Of a DNA stretch of 64,000 nucleotides, positions 36,697 through 48,785 are shown piece by piece. Every line of letters starts with the position of its first letter. Position 1 is the stretch's first letter. The notes under the pieces are model-generated. The model did no database searches. It saw only the letters and a program-made list of their open reading frames with translations, and had not been told where the DNA came from. The DNA comes from Siderastrea radians (Eukaryota > Cnidaria > Anthozoa > Scleractinia > Rhizangiidae), in contig OZ024890.1 in the NCBI GenBank assembly GCA_964017195.1, positions 23,063,201 through 23,127,200 of the forward strand, given 5' to 3'. Both the position numbers and the translations under genes were made by a program.

Positions 36697-36981
36697 TTAA
36701 ATTTTGACTAAATCCAGGTGGACATGTTTGTAAGAGTCGGGTTTAAAGTCATTCTGCCCATGCGATAGCCAGTTGGACCAGTTTTGTCGGGACAGTTGGT
36801 CGACCATTCTGCCAACTTTGTCGTCAAACATTTCCATGCAAGCTGAATCTTGCAGCCGGGGCTCACTAACTAGTATTTTACAATTTAGTTGCCTCTCGAG
36901 CAAACAGTTAAGCAATGAAGATAGCTCGCAAACATGGGTTGGAATTTTTCTATTATCGATTCCTTTAAAAAGCAAACTCAA
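36697..36981 (-). pseudogene. Hypothetical fragment, possibly the end of an SGNH-like hydrolase
   Basis: A 94-codon frame with KILVSEPRLQDSACMEMFDD, WLSHGQNDFKP and KHVHLDLVKI. The order of a beta-strand plus 'PR', an 'HGQND' block and 'VHL' recalls the C-terminal half of GDSL/SGNH hydrolases found in some anthozoan retroelements, but the catalytic Ser region is absent. The copy at 46186-46470 has the same protein sequence, as expected for a recent duplication. It could also be chance. Confidence 0.3.
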
Positions 36982-37522
36982 AACAAATTAAAAGACAGAG
37001 GAAACATGCGCAAAAATTGTGGAAAACAATGACGTGCTGACGGTGAATTTCTACATTGAAATTTGAGAGCCCAACAAAATTTTTTTTAACTCAGTGGGTA
37101 GTTTATGAGAAAGAATGAAAGTGAAAATAAGAGAGTGCTGCGCGGTACATCCCATTAGTGAAAGTAAATTAAATAACTAGTTAAAATTAATGGAAATCAC
37201 CGCGACCTTAAAGATGGCACGAACTTTCAGGAACCCTATTACGCTACAATGCTTGAAGGTCAGGGTCAGGGCAAAATGCAAAATGACACGATCGAGAAAC
37301 TAACCGGTCAACACGTGACTAGCCACCTTGCCTCATCTTGGCCGCCAACTCATGAAGACTCTGAAATAAATAACACTTTTATTCGCCTTTTCAATAATCT
37401 ATGCCTTATGACCAATCCCCTTCTGACTGATCTCATCACACTGCTTATCTAAACCTTAACATTACCAAGCTAAAATATCAGTTCCCAACGGTTTTTCATG
37501 TCACTGGATGTAACGTTTCTTA

Positions 37523-37822
37523 GGGCCGATTTAGACGGTACGATTTTCGCTTACGACTTTCGTGTGCAACTTTTGAAGCGCGCACTGCTCGCGTCAGGAA
37601 TAGATCGTATACAACTCGTCATTCTATCATTTTGATTGTGATTACCACTGTCGTAGGGTTTTAAAACATGTTTCAAAATCCTACGACATTTTTCGTGTTG
37701 TATGCAACTGTCGTGAAGATGTTGTACGTCTGATTTAGACGACACGATTCGTGTTGCAGACATGACGTGAGCAAGTCGAATACTGCAGTCGTAAGGAAAA
37801 ATCGTACCGTCTAAATCAGCCC
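37523..37822. mobile_element. Harbinger-like MITE, 300 bp
   Basis: GGGCCGATTTAGACGGTACG at the left and CGTACCGTCTAAATCAGCCC at the right are inverted with one mismatch; the mirror extends to about 36 bp. TTA on both sides (37520-37522 and 37823-37825) is a PIF/Harbinger-type 3-bp duplication. Internal CGTGTTG/TACGAC motifs are themselves repeated. Confidence 0.82.
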
Positions 37823-38154
37823 TTACGTGGACGAAAATCTAAACAGTGGGTATTTTACATCAGTTTTCTTGCGTTGTAGGGTGTGAACTCTTAATGGTTT
37901 GAGGGTTTTACTTTTAGGGATAGGACTAAAATCGCGCGAAGCGGGACACATGATGCCTAATTTTTAACGGCGGGGGTGAAAGGGTGTGCTTTTTATTTGT
38001 AGGCGGGTTGCGGGAAAATATTGAAGTATATATATGTCGGGACGCGAGATCCAAAGCATCTTCGCCCCAGTCAAAACACACCATGTATCAGGAGGGATGG
38101 GGATTCCGACTAGTCTTGCGCGGGACGGCGGGACGGGACAAAGATCAAGCAGCT

Positions 38155-38330
38155 GGCGCTTACTCCGGTTTCCGTAGACGCTATGAAGCGACTAGAAGCA
38201 TCACAATCCCCCTTGATGGAATGCTGGTCCATCGCAGGGTTACCCCAGCATTCCTGCTAGGATTCCGTAACAGTCGGCTCGTACCCACCTGGGTGGAGTA
38301 AAGCTTCTTGTCTAGGAAAACAACACGCGA
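38155..38330 (-). mobile_element. Partial SINE (family 2)
   Basis: Matches the body of the SINE at 20037-20335 (GTCCATCGCAGGGTTACCCC, CCTGGGTGGAGTAAAG, AGGAAAACAACACG) but lacks the tRNA-like head. Confidence 0.7.
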
Positions 38331-39286
38331 TACAATTGGCTATGGTCAGAGCCTACAGCAATAGGCTTTATCATTTAATTCGATCGTACTTAAACGTTGT
38401 TATATTCGACATCTTTTATGTTTATTATATAATAAATCATTTAAAAGTACTTAAAAATATTTAAAAGTATATAAAAATAGTCAGAATATTCTTTCTGCTA
38501 TGATTACACAATCAAATCAATTGCTTGTGCAAAGAGTGTGACTCTCCGTGAAAAGCAGACGGGGTTGAGAGCGCGGTGAAAATCGTTCCCCGTCCAAGCA
38601 ACTGACAGAACTACGTAACTATTTTCCTTGTACACTTCGTCTGTGGACATGTTTAAACTATTAGTTACAACGTTTAGATGGGGGCATATGTTTTTTTTTG
38701 GTTATTTTTTCTCTGGTCGTCTCATCCTACATCAGTAGGATTCTCACCGTGCACTGGCTTGTTACATGATTAACACACAAAGTGAAGATATCATTTTTCT
38801 CTTCTAATGTTGTATCTATTACATAGAGCCGTATTACATGGTCGCGCGGAGATAAGACATTTACCTTCGAGTGTTGAAAAATACTTCAGCAGTGAGCGCA
38901 GCGAAGGAGTAAAATATTTTTCAACACAATAAGGATAACGATGTCTTTGAGTAGTCCTTTATTCGCTGAAACAATCGAATAAAATACAGATCTTACGCAC
39001 ATTCGAATTTTGGTCGAAAAATTGAGAAAATAAGTAGCGTTAATTTGTATTCGGAATATTATGGCAATAAGGCAAATACCTTTTTTAAATTTCAATGGCT
39101 GACTGAAGTAGCCATGAAAACCGTGATATCTTCACATGTGAAAATAAAAATCGTATCTTCACTGGATACGAAATTTTTGTCACTGGAAAGATCCTGGTAT
39201 TTTCATCGGTGTCTATATAATAAACATGATAAAGTTTATCATGATAGCCTGTTCAGTCGCTGCTAGGGCCGTGACTTAGCTAATCT

Positions 39287-42200
39287 TCACTTGGTGCACA
39301 CAGCACAAGTTAACTCTCGATGCTCAACATATGGAAGACACGGGAGTGAACCACACCGTCCTTCAACAGGATACAGCAAGGCGCCGTCCTTGTTGGCATG
39401 GCTACCAGGAACATACTCAGGGTGCCCGTCAACACATATGAAGTCACGTGCCTTCTTGTGGGCGTAATGTTCAGTCATCAGGTACCCATGATACTCCTTG
39501 GTCCAACCAGAGGGACAATCATTCCGTGCAGGCATCATCAGCATTGAACCACGTGACTTGACATAGCAGACGACGCATGGTGCATCATGGTCTTTGAGTC
39601 TTTTCATGAAAGGGTCCTCGTTGTACTGACCGACTTCATACTCAGCACCGTACATGTAACCCGCGTACTGTGCACCATCGTTGTACCTCTAATATTTTGG
39701 GTTGTATGGAAGGCAAAGGTAGTTCACTCCACCACCAGTGTGAGAGTAATGCTCACCTCCCATCACACCTAATTAATAAAACCAAAAACATGATATAGAG
39801 CTGTTTTCAATTGAGCGTCGAAAGTAATTTGAAGTTTGCTTTGGTTTTGCTTTATTTCGCTTTGTGATTGGTTAAAAAATCCCACGCCACTTTCTCGACC
39901 AATAAAAAAAAAACTTAAACCAATCGCAACTTGCTCGCACGCGTTTTCCCGCGCTTGGCATCGGTTACATGTAATTGCTTCGAGTTCTGATTGGTTCGTT
40001 GGGTAATTAGTGTTTGTTGTGATTGGCTGGGGTAGTTACTCTGGTTTTGGTTTTACGATACTCATTTGAAAAGCGCTCTCATAATAGTAGAAGCACGCGT
40101 CACTTGTGATAACCGGCCTGTTTACTTTCCTCCATATTTTCTTTATATCTTTACTTGTGATCGTCGAGATCGATCGCTGAGAGCTACAGTTGAGAGTACT
40201 ATGATCAAAACTGCTGACTAGATCGACAGGCGACAATGAATACTTCGCTCTTACAGCATAGTATTGTACGCCAAGAAGTAAAACTTGGGAGTGTATGCCA
40301 TGCCGTTTCTCAACAAAATTTATAACCGTGAAGATATTTGACATACAGCGGAAGGAGTTCATAACTGAGAACAAAACATCAACCAAACTTGCAGAGTACA
40401 AATGTCATTTGAATCAGCACGTTTGGTCAAGTAACATGGACGGTTAACACACAATCATTTTTTGTATTTTGTTCTGTTTCATCTATCTTTTGTACATAGG
40501 ACATTAATTTAAGCATTAAAGAGAAATCAAACGCACAAGTTACAAACTTACGTGATTTCGATAACGCCGATTGAGTCCACGAGCTATGAATTGCTATTAC
40601 AGAGAAGAGTTCGCTCACTCTTCCAAAAGGCATTTGGCTGATGGTATTCCACTTACTCCTGCACTTACCATTATAAACGACAGTAGCGTCTCCAGAGCAG
40701 TTGGTTCGTCCCCAGCGAACGTAGCTCACACCTGACAGCCCCTGTCCTACTGGTCCCTTCTCTCCTGGAGACCCAGGAGGGCCCTGAGGTCCCACATTTC
40801 CAGTCTTTCCTACTTCCCCTGTTATCATGATAAACGTGAAACAGAACAAATTGTACTTCTGGAAATATTAGGCATTCAGAAGACGATTTGAACAAACATT
40901 GTAATCTGTTAGAAGCAGTTCAAGAGGGCACTGAGTCCAAATTTCAAGTCTTTGCAATTTGCCTGCATCGTAGATGTCAACTGATGGGGAAAACGTGGGG
41001 TAGAGTACGTAAATATCCAATCATTGGCATGGAAAGAGCCATTTACTGACGTCATCTGTGATAGCCATAACATTTTAATAATAGCTTGCAAAATGTTCCT
41101 TAAATTGAAGGTGTGCTTCCACATTATTTTCATGTCTGTTTTTTTGTTTTAAACGTGATCCTAGTTGGCCGTTATGTCCTGTATCTACCGTTGTTTTTTG
41201 CTTTTTATGCTGTGATTTGACGCTGTACTTTGTTTACTTTGTGTATATTCCAGGAAAACATTTGCTTGAATGAGATGGTAGACAATAGAAATTATGAACC
41301 TAGTTGTTTCGATTTTTAAATCTTACCTCTTGGTCCCATCAGTCCTCGAGGACCCGCGGGACCCTCTCTTCCGTCTCGCCCATCCCTACCTAAAAAAAAG
41401 GATATGTTATAGTATAATTTAAGCCGTGAAAAAATGAAATTAAATTTGACATTGTTCAACGAGAATGACAATAAGCAGTTTTTCAACTGATGAACCTGTG
41501 GCCCTCGGGTCACAGATCGAATAGAAATTTGAAAAAGTTGGTTTTTGAGGGAAGGAAAACCTCAGAACCCGGAGAAAAGCCTCTCGGAGCAGGGACGAGA
41601 ACCAACAGCAAATTCAACCCACGTGTGACACCGGGTGCAGGAATCGAGCCCAGGCCACATTGGTGGGAGGCGAGTGCTCTTACCACTGCGCCATCCCTGC
41701 AACCCAAATAATGTCAAGGGACAGGAATCTCCTTTATTGTGTCCGAGCAAAGGCAACTTACGGGTTACAGGCTACAAGTTACAAGTTACAGCCTATGAGT
41801 TACAAGCTATAATTTACAAAATCCGGCAGCTAGTGCGACAGTTACTTTGGGCGGGCATCTCGTTAATTGATGCTTGAGCAAAAAGAGTTATAAGTTACAA
41901 GCTGTAAGTAACACGCTTCAAGATAAAAAATGAGCTAATGTAGGGCGATAATTACATAAAAAACACAGGACATAAAAATATAGACTTGACTGAGGCATCT
42001 CTTGTTAGGACAAGAGATGCCTTTCAAAGGTTCCTGCATAACTTAAAACTCCCTTAACAAATGCTACAGGGTTACTAACACCTTGATCAAACAACTCAGT
42101 AACACATTAATCAAACATGCGTTCCTTACAAAAATACAAACTAGCATATTCTATAATATAATACCAAAACAATTGCAAAATATATCTGCTTTTAACATGA

Positions 42201-44222
42201 AAATGATTTCAAAAGTAAGCCTAGCAAAGAAAAAAAAACAAAATAAATTTTAAAAACCGGCAGCGAAAAAACAAAAACGTTAACAATCACAAACGCAAAC
42301 TCACCAGAGAGGCCTGGTTGCCCAGCTGGACCAGGAGGCCCCGGTCTTCCATCTCTACCATCCCGACCTGAAATATGGAACAAAACCATGGAAACGGATG
42401 TCAATCATGCGTATAGGGAGCACTAAAACAATTCTTTTAGGTGATTTCCAAACTTAATGCAAAATGCTGAATGCATAACTGAAGTCGACATCTGAATAAG
42501 GTTACTGAAGGTCTAAAGCGATATTAAAAAACTTATATGTCTACAGTCCGCAGAGGATGAGGTCCAAATATTTGATAACATCAAACATGGGAATAGTTGT
42601 CTTTAAGCCTACAAGATAAGGCAGTCGCTGCCAAGAAAAGCTTTTTACGTTTGGTTTTTGAGGCGGAAGCTAGTAACCTTGAATATCGGTTCTTACAATC
42701 GACGAGGATACCAAAGATTTATACCGATGGAAGCGTTTTATCGCGTGACAAGGTAAAATGGTGTTCAGGGGCCCCCGTTTTTGTGTTTCAAGTCAATCGG
42801 TGTGACCACGGAATGTAATGTTTAGCTATTAAACGAGTAACAATTGCCGTAGAAATGAAAAATCTTGTCAAAGCATTAAAGACAAGTGCGCAAGACTTAG
42901 ATAATGCAGTTATCATATGCAGTTGACCAGCAGGATTATCCTTACCTCGTAAAATTAACGTTCTATTCCACTCGAGAATCGGCCTAAAAAATGAAGGAGA
43001 ATGATGAATATAGTCAGCTTTGATTTGGTCAGGTAACTCTGAGCTCCTTTTGAAAATACCATAAATAGCACAAGCAAAAGTAGTACAAGTGGAAAAATTG
43101 CAAGAAGAAAAAAGGGAAAAGAAAAACATAGGGAATAAAACACAATACCACCAGTGCCAAAGCACTTCTCAGAAAGTAGATGCTCGTTTCAAGGGGGTTT
43201 TCCAAAAAATAAAGTTAAACAAAGTAAAATCTTCACAAAGTTATCTTATAGTTACCTTTTATTAATTGTTAGTTATAGTTAGGTGTCCCCTATTAGCGGG
43301 GGGATTTCCCCCTGCTAGTCATTTTAGACACGTTAATAAAGTTCCCTGATTCATTCATACAATTTATTTAGCTTTATAAAAGTTCTATATTAGAGACGGT
43401 TAGCAATAAAAAACTTGGTTTCAGAATATAAAACGTTAACAGACAAAATTATAAGTCAATTTTAAAAACATAAAATATAAAAGACTGTTAGGAAATTAAT
43501 TGATAAATTTTAAAAGGATAAATTTAACACCAAAGTGAAAAAAGTAAAACATTAATCTAAGCAGAGCCTGTAGACGTCACATTTTTTTCTTTTACTGTAC
43601 CTAGCCTAGGTCATTCTTATCGTTATTTCTTATTCTCAACCAGATAATACGGTATACCTAAGCTTTTTGATTGACTGAATGTCTTACTCTTCCTGATCTT
43701 AAAATATTGGATTTTTGAATAATAAGGAATTTTATCCACAGTTTCAAATCCTAGAATCACAGTAAATGACTCAAGGTTCATCTTATTCGTATTATTTCGT
43801 GATTTCCGGCCTTAGATACCTCTTCGATAGCTCTTAGCCTTTCCACACCACAATATCGCTCCTCTTGAAACAAGGAGTCTAATATTAGAAATCTATTAAA
43901 GCAAAAGAAAAAATCATCCATCCTACCTGTTTTCTAGCACGCTTACTCTCGTAGCCAAGCTTTTCAGTGCAGACAGCATTTGTGGAGTGGACCTTCGCTC
44001 TCTCAATTTGTTTTGGTTTGCAGGTGGCCTAAGTTTCTCTTTTGAGGTCCCTCTTTCAAAGAGCCACTATACGATCCGCTCCAAATTATCCAACCGCTCG
44101 TCAATCGTCATGAATTTGCGGTAGTTATATACAAAAACAGAGAATTGGAAAGTAATGCACACCAGCAAGCACAGAAACGTCACGAAATTCCACAAAGTAC
44201 AGGCTCTCTTAGAAGGTCCCAT
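39287..44222 (-). pseudogene. Gene F: membrane short-chain collagen with two nonsense codons
   Basis: Exons 44222-43927, 42983-42946, 42367-42305, 41389-41327, 40818-40669 and 39768-39287 keep GT-AG sites and phase (a 363-residue layout). Exon 1 starts MGPSKRACTLWNF, with an anchor, coil and LRERRSTPQ. The linker is PILEWNRTLILRG, shorter than in D and E. The collagen exons read RDGRDGRPGPPGPAG and RDGRDGREGPAGPRG. Two in-frame TAG codons are present: 44069-44067 in the coil (GAG in gene G), and 39691-39689 in the CTD after NPKY (GAG in gene G). The CTD is 12 nt longer than in D and E. The first stop removes everything after the anchor unless the exon is bypassed. The intact E-prime first exon lies upstream with compatible phase, but the CTD stop would remain. 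Confidence 0.88.
41510..41710 (-). mobile_element. tRNA-derived SINE, family 1
   Basis: Minus strand: GGGATGGCGCAGTGGTAAGA (A box TGGCGCAGTGG), then the B-box region GGGCTCGATTCC (degenerate from GGTTCGATTCC), then a body with GTTGGTTCTCGTCCCTGCTC and a pyrimidine-rich end. It lies in the intron between the two 63-nt collagen exons of gene F. Not a functional tRNA: no acceptor stem closes. Confidence 0.82.
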
Positions 44223-44713
44223 GACCGAGCTCACCTCGAGCGACGAAGAGTCCTCAACAGATCTGTTGAGGCGAAATGTCGAAAGTCAATCAACGCGCAT
44301 GAAAAGCCAAACCTGGGCTGAATTGAAGACTCTTAACACTGACAGATCGCAACACTTCAAATACGCAACAATGATGATTTCAACTGTGGTTTCTGAGGTC
44401 TAATTTGATCACTGTAGCTTGGAGGAGAGTGACATGCTGAAGTATAACGGCTGACGTGACAAACTAAGCTATACTAGCCCAGTATTTTGACAGAGTTTTG
44501 CAATTATATGATTGGCCTGATAAAATCCAAGACTTGTTAAATAAGACAAAAATATTTTTAAAACGTAACAAAAAGAAAGATTTTACATCATAAGTTCCTC
44601 AATGAGGACATCCCGCTCATTTTCACACAGTACACACCCAAGAAAGTCTCTTTTTCGCGGCTCCGCTGCAAAAAGTTCGCCTTATGACAACGTCTTTCAC
44701 GTCTCGGTGGCAA

Positions 44714-44715
<2 letters not shown>

Positions 44716-44745
<30 letters not shown>

Positions 44746-44757
44746 GTAACAACAACG
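44716..44757. repeat. (AAC)n microsatellite, duplicate
   Basis: Copy of the run at 33892-33931, carried by the rearrangement. Confidence 0.9.
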
Positions 44758-45423
44758 TTTAACTTTGCCTTCGTGCAAGCATTAAATGATACTGCCAGGC
44801 ATGAACGCTAGCCAAATTTAGGTCTTCTATGTACCGAGGTTTACTTTTGTAGGTTTGCTACGTTGGAAGTCGCCGCTAGTAAAAAAAGTAATAAAAACAA
44901 AAACTTGTGCCCAAAACGTTTCTGATTACGTTATATTTTTCAAAAAAATGTTTGAATATTTCATTTGTTCAATTACTGAAGACTGCCATCACAAACAACT
45001 GCATACAGACCGTCAAAAATAGGATTACGAAATCTACACAGAGACTTCACAACGTTCAACTTAATAGTTTTTATTATAATTAGGAAGGTATATATGCCAG
45101 GCATGAACGCTAGCCAAATTTAGGTCTTCTATGTACCGAGGTTTACTTTTGTAGGTTTGCTACGTTGGAAGTCGCCGCTAGTAAAAAAAGTAATAAAAAC
45201 AAAAACTTGTGCCCAAAACGTTTCTGATTACGTTATATTTTTCAAAAAAATGTTTGAATATTTCATTTGTTCAATTACTGAAGACTGCCATCACAAACAA
45301 CTGCATACAGACCGTCAAAAATAGGATTACGAAATCTACACAGAGACTTCACAACGTTCAACTTAATAGTTTTTATTATAATTAGGAAGGTATATATGGT
45401 AGCTCAAGGTCCTGATTCCCCAC

Positions 45424-45517
45424 TAGCCAACCCCACCCCCACCCCCATCCCATCCCAACCCCCACCCCCATCCCATCCCCAAACCCCACCCCCATCCCAC
45501 CTCCAACCCCCATCCAT
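45424..45517. repeat. CCCCA-rich tract, longer duplicate
   Basis: Counterpart of 35957-36026, with additional ACCCCCATCCC units. Confidence 0.8.
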
Positions 45518-45593
45518 CACATAAATCCCCGCTACACGCACTTGACATGGTATCAGGTTTATAGCGATTAACGTGGAGGTTGAACATCTTTAC

Positions 45594-45925
45594 CTGCTCT
45601 CTATCACGCTTACTCTCTTAGCCAAGCTTTGCAGATTAGTGGACTTTTGCAGTGCGGATCTTCTTTCTCTCACAGTGACGACTTCGTTTTGGTTGAAACT
45701 TGCTTGATTTACGGCAGCCTTTGGAGGTTCTTTAGCAATGATTTTGTCCACACTGCGTTCCACTTGATCCAAACGCTTCTCAATCGCCAGGAATTTGTGA
45801 TAATTGTACACGCAAACGGAAAACTGAAAAGCGATGCACGCAAGCAGGCATATCAGCGTCACGAAATTCAACAAAGCACGAAACCGCTCGAGCCCAGGCG
45901 AGGCCGTGGTCGGTTCTTGCCCCAT
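45594..45925 (-). pseudogene. E-prime: orphan first exon of a deleted gene E copy
   Basis: Encodes the same 110 residues as exon 1 of gene E (MGQEPTTASP..., anchor, coil, VRERR, ending VSVIESR), with a donor CAG|gtaaag better than that of E. All five downstream exons are gone: the spacer to 44537 is patched intron sequence. The TATA-like box is altered (CTAAATATCG for CTATAAATCG) at about 46050-46059. The exon ends in phase 2, the same phase the linker exon of gene F accepts. Confidence 0.85.
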
Positions 45926-46185
45926 TCTCAGTCACTTAGATCTCGTCTTCGGAAAGTATAGATTTCTCACGATATTTTTACGCGTAGCTGCAAAAAGTCA
46001 AGTTCATTCACACGCGCTGTTCAGTACTAGACTGAACTAACTTTGTAATCGATATTTAGCTTTTATTATGTTTACGTCACATGTGATTCGTGATGCAATT
46101 TTGCAATTTGAACAGTTGTCACGTCCCATACCTACAGGGTGTCCCGAATTTAACGTGCCCCTCAACATGCTTATATTCGTATATC

Positions 46186-46470
46186 TTAAATTTTGACTAA
46201 ATCCAGGTGGACATGTTTGTAAGAGTCGGGTTTAAAGTCATTCTGCCCATGCGATAGCCAGTTGGACCAGTTTTGTCGGGACAGTTGGTCGACCATTCTG
46301 CCAACTTTGTCGTCAAACATTTCCATGCAAGCTGAATCTTGCAGCCGGGGCTCACTAACTAGTATTTTACAATTTAGTTGCCTCTCGAGCAAACAGTTAA
46401 GCAATGAAGATAGCTCGCAAACATGGGTTGGAATTTTTCTATTATCGATTCCTTTAAAAAGCAAACTCAA
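46186..46470 (-). pseudogene. Hypothetical fragment, duplicate of 36697-36981
   Basis: Translates to the same 94 residues. It is there because of the block duplication, so the identity does not by itself show selection. Confidence 0.3.
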
Positions 46471-47011
46471 AACAAATTAAAAGACAGAGGAAACATGCGC
46501 AAAAATTGTGGAAAACAATGACGTGCTGACGGTGAATTTCTACATTGAAATTTGAGAGCCCAACAAAATTTTTTTTAACTCAGTGGGTAGTTTATGAGAA
46601 AGAATGAAAGTGAAAATAAGAGAGTGCTGCGCGGTACATCCCATTAGTGAAAGTAAATTAAATAACTAGTTAAAATTAATGGAAATCACCGCGACCTTAA
46701 AGATGGCACGAACTTTCAGGAACCCTATTACGCTACAATGCTTGAAGGTCAGAGTCAGGGCAAAATGCAAAATGACACGATCGAGAAACTAACCGGTCAA
46801 CACGTGACTAGCCACCTTGCCTCATCTTGGCCGCCAACTCATGAAGACTCTGAAATAAATAACACTTTTATTCGCCTTTTCAATAATCTATGCCTTATGA
46901 CCAATCCCCTTCTGACTGATCTCATCACACTGCTTATCTAAACCTTAACATTACCAAGCTAAAGTATCAGTTCCCAACGGTTTTTCATGTCACTGGATGT
47001 AACGTTTCTTA

Positions 47012-47311
47012 GGGCCGATTTAGACGGTACGATTTTCGCTTACGACTGTCGTGTGCAACTTTTGAAGCGCGCACTGCTCGCGTCAGGAATAGATCGTATA
47101 CAACTCGTCATTCTATCATTTTGATTGTGATTACCACTGTCGTAGGGTTTTAAAACATGTTTCAAAATCCTACGACATTTTTCGTGTTGTATGCAACTGT
47201 CGTGAAGATGTTGTACGTCTGATTTAGACGACACGATTCGTGTTGCAGACATGACGTGAGCAAGTCGAATACTGCAGTCGTAAGGAAAAATCGTACCGTC
47301 TAAATCAGCCC
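47012..47311. mobile_element. Harbinger-like MITE, duplicate copy
   Basis: Same element as 37523-37822, carried along by the block duplication, flanked by the same TTA. Confidence 0.82.
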
Positions 47312-47639
47312 TTACGTGGACGAAAATCTAAACAGTGGGTATTTTACATCAGTTTTCTTGCGTTGTAGGGTGTGAACTCTTAATGGTTTGAGGGTTTTAC
47401 TTTTAGGGATAGGACTAAAATCGCGCGAAGCGGGACACATGATGCCTAATTTTTAACGGCGGGGGTGAAAGGGTGTGCTTTTTATTTGTAGGCGCGTTGC
47501 GGGAAAATATTGAAGTATATATATGTCGGGACGCGAGATCCAAAGCATCTTCGCCCCAGTCAAAACACACCATGTATGGAGGGATGGGGATTCCGACTAG
47601 TCTTGCGCGGGACTGCGGGACGGGACAAAGATCAAGCAG

Positions 47640-47818
47640 CTGGCGCTTACTCCGGTTTCCGTAGCCGGTATGAAGCGACTAGAAGCATCACAATCCCCCT
47701 TGATGGAATGCTAGTCCATCGCAGGGTTACCCCCAGCATTCCTGCTAGGATTCCGTAACAGTCAGCTCCTACCACCTGGGTGGAGTAAAGCTTCTTGTCT
47801 AGGAAAACAACACGCGAT
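47640..47818 (-). mobile_element. Partial SINE (family 2), duplicate copy
   Basis: Same truncated insertion as 38155-38330, with small differences (CTAGTCCATCGC, an extra C in the CCCCC run). Confidence 0.7.
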
Positions 47819-48785
47819 ACAATTGGCTATGGCCAGAGCCTACAGCAATAGGCTTTATCATTTAATTCGATCGTACTTAAACGTTGTTGTATTCGACATC
47901 TTTTATGTTTATTATATAATAAATCATTTAAAAGTACTTAAAAATATTTAAAAGTATATAAAAATAGTCAGAATACTCCGAACCTTATTCTTTCTGCTAT
48001 GATTACACAATCAAATCAATTGCTTGTGCAAAGAGTGTGACTCTCCGTGAAAAGCAGACGGGGTTGAGAGCGCGGTGAAAATCGTTCCCCGTCCAAGCAA
48101 CTGACAGAACTACGTAACTATTTTCCTTGTACACTTCGTCTGTGGACATGTTTAAACTATTAGCTACAACGTTTAGATGGGGGCATATGTTTTTTTTTGG
48201 TTATTTTTTCTCTGGTCGTCTCATCCTACATCAGTAGGATTCTTACCGTGCACTGGCATGTTACATGTTTAACACACAAAGTGAAGATATCATTTTTCTC
48301 TTCCAATGTTGTATCTATTACATAGAGCCGTATTACATGGTCGCGCGGAGATAAGACATTTACCTTCGAGTGTTGAAAAATACTTCAGCAGTGAGCGCAG
48401 CGAAGGAGTAAAATATTTTTCAACACAATAAGGATAACGATGTCTTTGAGTAGTCCTTTATTCGCTGAAACAATCGAATAAAATACAGATCTTACGCACA
48501 CTCGAATTTTGGTCGAAAAATTGAGAAAATAAGTAGCGTTAATTTGTATTCGGAATTTTATGGCAATAAGGCAAATACCTTTTTTAAATTTCAATGGCTG
48601 ACTGAAGTAGCCATGAAAACCGTGATATCTTCACATGTGAAAATAAAAATCGTATCTTCACTGGATACGAAATTTTTGTCACTGGAAAGATCCTGGTATT
48701 TTCATCGGTGTCTATATAATAAACATGATAAAGTTTATTATGATAGCCTGTTCAGTCGCTGCTAGGGCCGTGACTTAGCTAATCT

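Larger units (their letters stand above)
36436..39286. other. E/F intergenic spacer
   Basis: Holds the promoter of E, an ORF listed at 36697-36981, a Harbinger-like MITE (37523-37822), a partial SINE (38155-38330) and AT-rich sequence. The same items recur in the duplicate spacer 45926-48785. Confidence 0.6.
35929..44536. repeat. Segmental duplication, left copy
   Basis: Near-identical in order and sequence to 45395-53855, with an offset of 9490-9499 bp over most of its length. It includes exon 1 of E, the E/F spacer and the whole of gene F. Differences are scattered substitutions, a few short indels (for example the CCCCA tract) and about 150-bp indels near 42790. Confidence 0.95.
44223..45593. 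other. Rearranged spacer built from pieces of gene E
   Basis: After the F upstream region, 44537-44652 copies 31363-31478 (the intron just before the E CTD). It joins at GTCTCT to a copy of 33821-34268 (E intron 1, with the AAC run), and 45095-45394 repeats 33970-34268 once more. At TATAT the sequence passes into the duplicate of 35929 onward. So the collagen exons of a former E copy were deleted and its intron patched. Two 303-bp direct repeats result (44791-45094 and 45095-45394). Confidence 0.85.
45926..48785. other. E-prime/G spacer, duplicate of 36436-39286
   Basis: Contains the hypothetical ORF copy (46186-46470), the Harbinger-like MITE copy (47012-47311) and the partial SINE copy (47640-47818). 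No additional gene. Confidence 0.65.

Noticed and set aside
40036..40401. 121-codon ORF in the last intron of F and its counterpart at 49599-49907
   Set aside because: Frame is interrupted differently in the two near-identical copies, with no domain; intronic noise.
41630..41710. tRNA gene suggested by A-box and B-box motifs
   Set aside because: The boxes belong to a SINE head followed by a long body; no acceptor stem or proper anticodon arm can be closed.
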